Assembly (NCBI GenBank): GCA_018228645.1
Contig: CP073693.1
Coordinates: 2,800,416-2,864,415 of the forward strand
DNA from: Clostridiaceae bacterium Marseille-Q4143
GTDB lineage: Bacteria; Bacillota; Clostridia; Lachnospirales; Lachnospiraceae
Length of the DNA stretch: 64,000 nt
Direction of reading: 5' to 3'
A program made the translations under genes and the position numbers. Shown here in pieces: positions 42,174 through 49,678 of the stretch. The notes beneath the pieces were generated by a model. It worked only from the letters and a program-made list of their open reading frames with translations. It did not search any database and had not been told where the DNA came from. Position 1 is the stretch's first letter. Each line of letters begins with the position of its first letter.

Positions 42174-45100
42174 TGACCGAGATGAAATTTAAATTTACCA
42201 TACAGCCTTACCAGACCGAGGCTGTGGACAGCGTGGCGGGCGTATTTTCCGGTCAGCCTTTCAACGACCACTTCACCTACCGCCGCGATGTTGAAATCCG
42301 GCGAAATGTGACAAACTGGATGCTTTCTGATGAAGAACTGTACATGGGCTTTGCCAATGCCAAGGTGCAGCTCGATTACGGTCAGCTTTTGGAAAATATC
42401 CGTCGCATCCAAACCCGCAATAACATCAAGCTCTCTGATTCTCTGAAATCCGGAGGATTGGGTGTATGCTCTCTTGATGTTGAAATGGAAACCGGTACCG
42501 GTAAAACCTATGTTTACATTAAGACTATGTTTGAACTGAATAAGCTGTATGGCTGGAGCAAGTTCATCGTAGTGGTTCCAAGTATCGCAATCCGTGAAGG
42601 CGTCCAGAAGAGCTTTGAAACCATGCAGGAGCACTTCATGGAGTATTATGGCAAGAAAACTCGTTTCTTCGTTTACAACTCCAAGAATCTGCCGGATATT
42701 GATAATTATAGCCAGAGCGCAGATATCAACGTCATGATCATCAATATTCAGGCATTCAATGCTCGTGGTAAAGATGCAAGGCGTATCCGTACAGAGCTGG
42801 ATGATTTTGGCAGCCGCAGACCGATCGACGTCATCAAAGCCAACCGCCCTATCGTCATCTTGGATGAGCCTCAGAAAATGGGTGGCACGGCCACGCAAGA
42901 AAGCCTGAAGGAGTTTAACCCTCTGTTCTGCCTGAACTACTCTGCCACCCACAAGCAGCACCACGACCTGGTCTACGTGCTGGATGCTTTGGATGCATAC
43001 AATAAAAAGCTGGTAAAGAAGATTGAAGTAAAGGGATTTGATATCAAGAATCTGAGAGGTACAGACAATTACCTCTTTTTGGAAAACATCGTCATAAGCC
43101 CAAAGAAGCCGCCTATGGCACGTATTGAATTCGAAGTTGGATACAACAAATCCATCAACCGTGAGACCAGAATTCTTGGTGTGGATGATGACCTGTTTTC
43201 CCTCTCCAAAAACATGGAACAATATCGTGGCTATCGCATCAGTGAAATTGATCCGATTCGTGGCACTGTTACTTTTACCAACGGAGAAGTCATTCATGCT
43301 GGCGAAGTCATCGGTGATGTTTCGGAAGCAGATCTGAGACGCGTACAGATTCGCGAAACAATTCGTTCTCACTTTGAGAAGGAAAAGGAACTGTATTCTA
43401 AAGGCATTAAGACCTTGTCCTTGTTCTTTATTGATGAGGTTGCTAAGTATCGTAAATACGATGAAGATGGCAACGAAATCAATTCTGAATACGGCGATAT
43501 CTTCGAGCAGGAATATACCGACATTTTGAATGAATACCTGACGGTGTTTAACACGCCATATGAGCAGTATCTTCGCTCCATTGATGTCCATAGCACGCAT
43601 GCCGGTTACTTCAGCATCGACAAAAAAGGCCATAAGGTAGATAGTTCTCTGAAACGTGGCAGTGATGAAAGCGACGATATTTCCGCATACGATTTAATTT
43701 TGAAGGACAAGGAACGTTTGCTTTCCTTTGAGAATCCGGTACGTTTTATTTTCTCCCACTCTGCTCTTCGCGAAGGATGGGATAATCCGAACGTATTTCA
43801 GATTTCTACCTTGAAGCATGGTGGCAGTTCTCCTACACAGAAGCGCCAGGAAGTTGGCCGTGGCCTTCGTCTTTGCGTAAATCAGAACGGTGAGCGCCAG
43901 GACTATGACACGCTTGGCAGCCAGGTACAGAAAATCAATCAGCTGACTGTCATCGCTTCTGATGGATATAAAGACTTTGTTGCGGATCTTCAGAAAGGCA
44001 TCCGTGAGGATCTCTACGATCGTCCAACCAAGGCTGCCGCAGAATACTTCATCGGTAAAACGCTCAATATCGGTGGCAGAGATGTTACGGTATCTGATAA
44101 ACAGGGCCGAGACATTTATCGTTATCTGATCAAAAACGATTACATCGATGAGGATGATCACGTAACCGACAAGTATCGCGCAGACCTCGCAAACGATGCT
44201 CTTGCACCAGTCCCTGAAAGCTGTAAGGAAATCACCGATGGCGTACATGCACTCATTCAAAGCATCTTTGATGAGCACGCTCTCGATGATATGATCTCCG
44301 ATGGCCATGAGACAAAGATTCAGGAGAATGCACTGAATGACAACTTCTACAAGAAGGAGTTCCAGACACTCTGGAATTATATTAACCACAAATATGCTTA
44401 TACCGTAGAATTTGACAGTGATGAGCTGATTCAAAAAGCAACCGCACATATTGACGATAAGATGTTCGTGGCAAAGCTGCAGTATACCGTCACCACCGGC
44501 CAGCAGCAGGATGATATGAATTCCGATGCATTGAAAAACGGAGCCAGCTTCATAGCAGAAAAAAGCAAGACCTATACCCTGGAGCGTGCAGAAGGCAGTG
44601 CTGTAAAATATGATCTGGTCGGCAAAATTGCAGAAGGTGCAAAATTAACGCGTCGTTCTGCTGCAAAGATTCTGGCAGGTATCCGGCCATACACCTTTGC
44701 CATGTTTAAAAACAACCCGGAGGAATTTATCACAAAGGCCATTCGACTGATCAACGAGCAAAAAGCCACCATGATCGTAGAACATATCACCTACAATCAA
44801 ACCGATGGAACCTATGATAGTTCGGTCTTCACTGCTGAAAAGAACACAAACTTTGCCAAGGCATATCACGCAAAAAAAAATGTGCAGGATTATGTCTTTG
44901 TAGATGGATACGCCAAAAATGGACAGAGCATTGAACGCAAATTTGCTGAGAGCATGGATTTAGCAGATGAGGTCTGCGTTTACGCTAAACTGCCGAAGGG
45001 CTTCTCCATTCCAACCCCCGTCGGTAACTACTCTCCTGACTGGGCGATCGCTTTTCATAAGGGAACTGTTAAGCATATTTATTTTATTGCTGAAACTAAA

Positions 45101-45250
45101 GGAACCATGGAGACATTGAATTTGAAGCCCATTGAAAAAGCGAAAATCGACTGCGTCAAAAAGCTATTCCGCAATCTCTCCTCTGCTGATGTAGTTTACG
45201 ACAGCGTAGACAGCTTTCAGCACCTGCTGGATATTATGGACAAACTGTAA
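42173..45250 (+). CDS. res: Type III restriction endonuclease subunit (Res)
   Basis: A 1025-residue DEAD-box helicase-nuclease. Walker A METGTGKTYVYIKTMF (about 105), motif II VILDEPQKMGG (about 230), SATHKQHHDLVY, and VGRGLRLCVNQNGER in the second RecA domain. The C-terminal PD-(D/E)XK nuclease shows SPDWAIAF (about 954) and FIAETKGTME (ExK, about 973). With Mod it should cut DNA about 25 bp from unmodified inverted sites after ATP-driven communication, as known type III enzymes do. All motifs are intact. It is last in the seven-gene run and is followed by a large terminator. Confidence 0.95.
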   Translation: MTEMKFKFTIQPYQTEAVDSVAGVFSGQPFNDHFTYRRDVEIRRNVTNWMLSDEELYMGFANAKVQLDYGQLLENIRRIQTRNNIKLSDSLKSGGLGVCSLDVEMETGTGKTYVYIKTMFELNKLYGWSKFIVVVPSIAIREGVQKSFETMQEHFMEYYGKKTRFFVYNSKNLPDIDNYSQSADINVMIINIQAFNARGKDARRIRTELDDFGSRRPIDVIKANRPIVILDEPQKMGGTATQESLKEFNPLFCLNYSATHKQHHDLVYVLDALDAYNKKLVKKIEVKGFDIKNLRGTDNYLFLENIVISPKKPPMARIEFEVGYNKSINRETRILGVDDDLFSLSKNMEQYRGYRISEIDPIRGTVTFTNGEVIHAGEVIGDVSEADLRRVQIRETIRSHFEKEKELYSKGIKTLSLFFIDEVAKYRKYDEDGNEINSEYGDIFEQEYTDILNEYLTVFNTPYEQYLRSIDVHSTHAGYFSIDKKGHKVDSSLKRGSDESDDISAYDLILKDKERLLSFENPVRFIFSHSALREGWDNPNVFQISTLKHGGSSPTQKRQEVGRGLRLCVNQNGERQDYDTLGSQVQKINQLTVIASDGYKDFVADLQKGIREDLYDRPTKAAAEYFIGKTLNIGGRDVTVSDKQGRDIYRYLIKNDYIDEDDHVTDKYRADLANDALAPVPESCKEITDGVHALIQSIFDEHALDDMISDGHETKIQENALNDNFYKKEFQTLWNYINHKYAYTVEFDSDELIQKATAHIDDKMFVAKLQYTVTTGQQQDDMNSDALKNGASFIAEKSKTYTLERAEGSAVKYDLVGKIAEGAKLTRRSAAKILAGIRPYTFAMFKNNPEEFITKAIRLINEQKATMIVEHITYNQTDGTYDSSVFTAEKNTNFAKAYHAKKNVQDYVFVDGYAKNGQSIERKFAESMDLADEVCVYAKLPKGFSIPTPVGNYSPDWAIAFHKGTVKHIYFIAETKGTMETLNLKPIEKAKIDCVKKLFRNLSSADVVYDSVDSFQHLLDIMDKL

Positions 45251-45257
45251 AATTTAT

Positions 45258-45345
45258 AAAAAATGCGCATCCACATAACGAAATATCCCGTTCATCGTTA
45301 CGGAACGGAATAGATAACCCGTTATGAAGGATGTGCATTTTTCTA
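45258..45345 (+). terminator. Large branched terminator of the defence operon
   Basis: AAAATGCGCATCC near 45260 pairs with GGATGTGCATTTT near 45340, ATAACG with CGTTAT inside it, and an inner hairpin CCGTTC/GAACGG; a T-tract follows. Confidence 0.88.
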
Positions 45346-45370
45346 CAATATCATATTCCGCGACTTCCCA

Positions 45371-45472
45371 TTGTAATTTTCCAGCACCTCATATATAATA
45401 AAAATGTGATTATAATCACATAAACACGTATAATAATGTGATTTTTTACACATAATTCTTAATAATTATGTG
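45371..45472 (+). promoter_or_regulatory. Promoter/operator region of the DUF4143 ATPase; right copy of the 81-bp repeat
   Basis: 45371-45451 matches 29991-30071 at 61/81 bases. It contains a perfect palindrome TGTGATTATAATCACA (45405-45420) and then a 9-bp inverted repeat, CACATAATT (45449-45457) and AATTATGTG (45464-45472), ending next to AAAGGAG. A second TGTGAT half-site is at 45437. The promoter itself is not certain; TATAAT at 45430-45435 could be the -10. Confidence 0.65.
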
Positions 45473-45485
45473 AAAGGAGCTTTTT

Positions 45486-46838
45486 ATGGAACGTTTTATT
45501 CTGGATAACCTTTTGAAATGGAAGAATTCCCACTACCGCAAGCCCCTGATTTTGAAGGGTGTTCGTCAGGTAGGAAAGACTTGGATTCTGAAAGAATTTG
45601 GAAAACGGTACTACGAAAATACTGCCTATTTCAACTTTGATGAAAATGAAGAGTACAAACAGTTTTTTGAAACCACGAAAGATGTAAACCGCATATTACA
45701 AAACCTTATGCTTGTCAGTGGTGAAAAAATTGTACCGGAAAAGACTTTGATCATTTTTGATGAAATACAGGACTGTCCTAAGGTAATCAATGCTATGAAA
45801 TACTTTTGTGAAAATGCTCCGCAATATCACATTGCCTGCGCCGGGTCTTTATTGGGTATCGCTCTGGCAAAGCCATCTTCTTTCCCTGTTGGCAAAGTCA
45901 ATTTTATGCAGATTGATCCCATGACTTTCAAGGAATTTCTGATTGCCAATGGTGATGAAAACCTTGTTAAATATCTGGACAACATAAATACAATTGAACC
46001 AATTCCGGATGCATTTTTTAACCCGCTCTATGAAAAATTAAAAATGTACTACATTACCGGTGGAATGCCGGAGTCTGTATTAATGTGGACCGAAGCCCGG
46101 GATGTTTCTGCCATGCAGGATGCCTTATCCGGAATCATCAATGCCTATGAAAGAGATTTTGCGAAACATCCGGATACACATGAATTTCCAAAGATCTCCA
46201 TGATCTGGAAATCCATTCCTTCCCAGCTCGCAAAAGAAAATAAAAAATTCCTTTATAAGGTTGTCAAAGAAGGAGCCCGTGCCCGGGAATACGAGGATGC
46301 TTTGCAATGGTTAGTAGATGCCCGATTAGTCCATAAAGTCTATCGAAGCAGTGCTCCGCGTCTTCCTATTGCTGCTTATGATGACTTGTCTGCCTTTAAA
46401 TTATATTTAGTAGATGTTGGATTACTTCGTCGTCTGGCACAGCTGGCTCCCACCGCTTTCGGCGATGGAAACCGCCTTTTTACCGAATTCAAAGGAGCAT
46501 TAACAGAAAATTACGTTCTTCAGACTTTGACTACACAGTTTGAAGTCACACCTCGCTACTGGAGCCAGGCAAATCCTTCCTATGAAGTGGATTTTCTTAT
46601 TCAACGCGAAAATGATATTTTTCCAATTGAAGTAAAATCCGAGGATAATACAACCAGCAGAAGCCTGAAAAAATTTAAAGAATTATTTCCGGATCAGGTC
46701 AAACTTCGTGTCCGCTTCTCACTGGATAACCTCAAACTGGACGATGATCTCCTGAACATTCCTTTATTTATGGCTGATTACACAGATCAACTGATTGGAT
46801 TTGCCCTGGAGCAGAAAAAGACCTCCATTTCGCTTTAA
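45486..46838 (+). CDS. AAA_14/DUF4143 ATPase
   Basis: A 450-residue P-loop protein. Walker A is GVRQVGKTWILKEFG (about 25-39), Walker B LIIFDEIQDCP (about 95-105), with the sensor region IACAGSLLGIAL (about 118). The C-terminal DUF4143 domain holds FTEFKGALTENYVLQTL and YEVDFLIQRENDIFPIEVKSEDN, a restriction-nuclease-like D-ExK pattern. Function is unknown; the family is widespread, often in multiple mobile copies in gut Firmicutes and Bacteroidetes. AAAGGAG is 6 bp before the ATG and two palindromes precede it. Confidence 0.9.
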   Translation: MERFILDNLLKWKNSHYRKPLILKGVRQVGKTWILKEFGKRYYENTAYFNFDENEEYKQFFETTKDVNRILQNLMLVSGEKIVPEKTLIIFDEIQDCPKVINAMKYFCENAPQYHIACAGSLLGIALAKPSSFPVGKVNFMQIDPMTFKEFLIANGDENLVKYLDNINTIEPIPDAFFNPLYEKLKMYYITGGMPESVLMWTEARDVSAMQDALSGIINAYERDFAKHPDTHEFPKISMIWKSIPSQLAKENKKFLYKVVKEGARAREYEDALQWLVDARLVHKVYRSSAPRLPIAAYDDLSAFKLYLVDVGLLRRLAQLAPTAFGDGNRLFTEFKGALTENYVLQTLTTQFEVTPRYWSQANPSYEVDFLIQRENDIFPIEVKSEDNTTSRSLKKFKELFPDQVKLRVRFSLDNLKLDDDLLNIPLFMADYTDQLIGFALEQKKTSISL

Positions 46839-46847
46839 TTAAACTTT

Positions 46848-46895
46848 TGGCGTGGGTCTATATGAAAATAGTCCCACGCCAGTTCCTGTTTTTCT
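46848..46895 (+). terminator. Terminator of the DUF4143 gene
   Basis: Perfect 9-bp arms TGGCGTGGG (46848-46856) and CCCACGCCA (46873-46881), with TTTTTCTT after 8 bp. Confidence 0.75.
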
Positions 46896-46996
46896 TATCC
46901 TCAATAAGTTTTTACACGCAAAATGGGTCTAATAATCGCTCCATTGAGCAAAGTTCCACGCTTTTTGAAAAAGGCAGGAACTTTTGAGAGCAAATG

Positions 46997-47068
46997 AATG
47001 CTATAGACCCACAGCTCCGCAGCATACCCGCTAATGCTATGGACCCACAGCTCCGCAACACACCTGCT
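46997..47068. repeat. 36-bp tandem repeat, two copies, at the right island edge
   Basis: Units at 46997-47032 and 47033-47068 share AATGCTATrGACCCACAGCT and most of the rest. They start 5 bp beyond the stop of the MoeA-like gene. A related ATATAGACCCAC occurs in inverse orientation at 46854-46865. No gene is visible in 46839-47073. Confidence 0.8.
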
Positions 47069-47073
47069 TTTTT

Positions 47074-48099
47074 CTATATTCCCTTTCCAAACCCACAATT
47101 CGGATAATGGCAAGGCTTACATCCCAGGCAGAAGCCTCCATTTCCCATATGGGCCAGTTCTTTCTTTGTGATTTCTACGCCTGCCGCAATGCGTGGCAGA
47201 ACCAGATCGAAGATTGTGGCTTTGGCATACATGACACAACCGGGCAAGCCAAGAACAGGTGTTCCGTCTTCAAAATAGGCCAGCAGGAACATAGCTCCAG
47301 GAAGTACCGGTGCACCGTAGGATACGATTCTTGCACCGGTATTTTTAATAGCACCCGGTGTCCGGTCATCCGGATCCACGCTCATGCCGCCGGTGCAGAG
47401 AATGAGATCGGCTCCTTCTTCCTTCAGCTTCAGAATCGCATCGGTAATGCGCTCCATATTGTCGTCGCAGAGAATCTGTCCGCAGACTTCGATGCCGTAA
47501 GCTGCCAGTTTTTCGATAATGACTGGTGTAAAGGTATCTTTGATTCTTCCATAATAAACTTCATTTCCGGTGGTAACGATGCCCGCTTTCATTGGTTTAA
47601 AGGGAATCAGGGAAACCAGCGGTTTTTCACCTGCTGCCTCTTTGACCCGTTCCATTTTCTCTTTTGCAATGACCAGAGGAATGACGCGGGTGCCAAGAAG
47701 ACGGTCTCCTTTTTTCACTGCTGTATTGGTATGCCGGGTGGCAATCATCACCTCGTCAATCTCATTGATCGTATCCAGCCTCGGCACATCCACCCGAAAC
47801 AGCCCATCGCAGTCTGCCACCAGTTCGATCTTTCCTTCTTTTACATCCGTTGGATGCATATGCTCATTGATACAGACATTTTTCAGGATCTCCGCTGCCT
47901 CATTTTCATGGAGAGTGTTTTCATCCTTTTCCCATACATAGAGGTGATCCTTTCCGAGGGATAGCAGAACCGGAATATCCTCCTCTGTCACAATATGTCC
48001 TTTCCGGAATGCTGTGTCCTTTACCACATCCTTCACAATTCTTGTAATATCATGGCAGAGCACATGACCTACCGCATCCGTTGTATTAATACATTTCAT
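47074..48099 (-). CDS. MoeA-like molybdopterin-binding protein with C-terminal Cys cluster
   Basis: A 341-residue protein from the ATG at 48099 (GGAGGA 7 bp upstream); the frame is open to 48180 but overlaps the transporter. The MoCF-binding fold is clear: AGIVTTGNEVYYGRI, LILCTGGMSVDPDDRT (the TGGxSxGxxD motif, with Asp replacing Gly), GAPVLPGAMFLLA and VLGLPGCVMYA. The tail FCLGCKPCHYPNCGFGKG has four Cys and may bind metal. It is a variant found with molybdenum hydroxylase maturation genes (from memory). It should act in the metal-insertion step. Downstream lies the island edge. Confidence 0.85.
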   Translation of the reverse strand: MKCINTTDAVGHVLCHDITRIVKDVVKDTAFRKGHIVTEEDIPVLLSLGKDHLYVWEKDENTLHENEAAEILKNVCINEHMHPTDVKEGKIELVADCDGLFRVDVPRLDTINEIDEVMIATRHTNTAVKKGDRLLGTRVIPLVIAKEKMERVKEAAGEKPLVSLIPFKPMKAGIVTTGNEVYYGRIKDTFTPVIIEKLAAYGIEVCGQILCDDNMERITDAILKLKEEGADLILCTGGMSVDPDDRTPGAIKNTGARIVSYGAPVLPGAMFLLAYFEDGTPVLGLPGCVMYAKATIFDLVLPRIAAGVEITKKELAHMGNGGFCLGCKPCHYPNCGFGKGI

Positions 48100-48101
48100 G
48101 A

Positions 48102-49568
48102 TTATTTCCTCCGAGTGTGTTTCTTCAGTGCACACCAGCAGATAAATCCAAGAAATACGATTGCCGCAGTCATCCAGCATACCAGCGTTACGGTTCCCTG
48201 ACCGCTGAATTTGTCATAGTAACCTTTCAGGTAGATAAATGCGATCAGTGCCGGGATTCCCCAAGCCACATAGGCTTTTAATCCTGCCGGGAATTTCAGT
48301 CCGTCTCCGGAATTAGCCTCCTTAATGAAGGCATCCCAGCCCCAGCCGTTTCTGCTGGTACAGAAGAGAAGATAACCCAGGCTTCCCAGCGGCAGCAGGT
48401 TATTGGATACAATGAAGTCCTCCAGATCCATAATCGTGCTTCCTTCACCAAGGGGTTGAAGGAAGGACAGTACATTAAATCCAAGAACCGCCGGCATGGA
48501 CAGGATCATCACCAGGACTGCACTCACCAGAACGCTCTTTTTTCTGGTCCATCCGAACAGGTCCATATCAAATGCAATGATATTTTCAAATACCGCAATA
48601 ATCGTGGACAGTGCTGCAAAGGTCAGGAACAGGAAAAACAGTGCGCTCCATAAAAATCCTCCCGGCATCTGTGCAAAAATATTTGGCAGTGTAATAAATA
48701 CAAGACTTGGACCTGCGCCCGGCTCAATTCCGTAAGCGAAGCATGCCGGAATAATGATAAATCCTGCGGTCAGTGCCACAAAGGTATCCAGAATCGTAAT
48801 ATTAATGGCCTCACCGGTCACACTTCTGGAATGATCCAGATAGCTTCCGAAGATCATCATCGCGCCGATACCGAGAGACAAAGTAAAAAATGCCTGACTC
48901 ATAGCACCGAAAACTACATTTCCAATACCGGTCTCTACCATCTTTTCAAAATCCGGAACCAGATAAAAACGGATTCCGGCTCCAGCGCCTTCTAAAAATA
49001 CGGAATGGATGGCAAGCACCACCATCACGGCCAGAAGCGCCGTCATCATAATTTTCGATACTTTCTCCACACCTGCCTGCAGACCAAAAATACAGACTGC
49101 AAAACCGATGATGCAGATCAGAATCGTCCAGAAAATCATGGTCGGATAATCTACCAGCATATTGCTGAAGGCCTGCGTGACAGTCTCCGGTGAAGTACCT
49201 GCAAAATCACCGCGCAGGCTTTTGAAGCAGTAATACATCATCCAGCCGCCAACCATGGTGTAGAACATCATGAGCAGGTAACAGCCAAAAATACCAATAT
49301 ATTTCATGTTGTGCCATGAAGTGCCCTCTGGCTCAATCTGATCAAATGCCAGTGCTACACTTCGTTTGCTTCCACGTCCGATGGTAAACTCACAGACCAT
49401 GGCTGGAATGCCCATAATAAGCAGGAAAATCAGGTAAATCAGAATAAATGCTGCTCCACCATAAGCTCCGCACATATATGGGAATTTCCATACGTTCCCG
49501 ATTCCAATCGCACATCCTGCTGATACCAGGATGAATCCCAGACGGGAACTGAATTTTTCTCGTTTCAT
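48102..49568 (-). CDS. Sodium-dependent transporter of the NSS/SNF family
   Basis: A 488-residue carrier with 11-12 membrane segments. The NSS hallmark is at the start: SRLGFILVSAGCAIGIGNVWKFPYMCGAYGGAAF, the unwound helix-1 Na+/substrate site. VGGWMMYYCFKSL, LSLGIGAMMIFGSYLD and FFLFLTFAALSTIIAVFEN follow. Bacterial members take up amino acids such as Leu, Trp or Tyr with Na+. GGAGGGG precedes the ATG. Its stop is 2 bp before the MoeA-like start, so the two are cotranscribed, an odd pairing with no obvious metabolic link. Confidence 0.92.
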   Translation of the reverse strand: MKREKFSSRLGFILVSAGCAIGIGNVWKFPYMCGAYGGAAFILIYLIFLLIMGIPAMVCEFTIGRGSKRSVALAFDQIEPEGTSWHNMKYIGIFGCYLLMMFYTMVGGWMMYYCFKSLRGDFAGTSPETVTQAFSNMLVDYPTMIFWTILICIIGFAVCIFGLQAGVEKVSKIMMTALLAVMVVLAIHSVFLEGAGAGIRFYLVPDFEKMVETGIGNVVFGAMSQAFFTLSLGIGAMMIFGSYLDHSRSVTGEAINITILDTFVALTAGFIIIPACFAYGIEPGAGPSLVFITLPNIFAQMPGGFLWSALFFLFLTFAALSTIIAVFENIIAFDMDLFGWTRKKSVLVSAVLVMILSMPAVLGFNVLSFLQPLGEGSTIMDLEDFIVSNNLLPLGSLGYLLFCTSRNGWGWDAFIKEANSGDGLKFPAGLKAYVAWGIPALIAFIYLKGYYDKFSGQGTVTLVCWMTAAIVFLGFICWCALKKHTRRK

Positions 49569-49640
49569 TTCTTACCCCTCCGTATATATCATAACAATTA
49601 ATCATTATAATTTGCTCTTATTCTCATTGCAAGCATATAT

Positions 49641-49673
49641 TAAAAAAAGCCGCATATTTATGCGACTTTTTTT
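49641..49673. terminator. Terminator downstream of the serine hydrolase gene
   Basis: CGCATA (49651-49656) and TATGCG (49659-49664), flanked by A-run and T-run; works on the minus strand after the dpp operon and possibly on both. Confidence 0.88.
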
Positions 49674-49678
49674 AGCAA

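Noticed and set aside
46997..47068. 36-bp repeats as a CRISPR array
   Set aside because: The two units are directly adjacent with no spacer and no cas gene is near.
46901..47113. Minus-strand 70-codon frame with repeated ELWV motifs
   Set aside because: Its repeats are the 36-bp DNA tandem repeat, and it overlaps the MoeA-like C-terminus.
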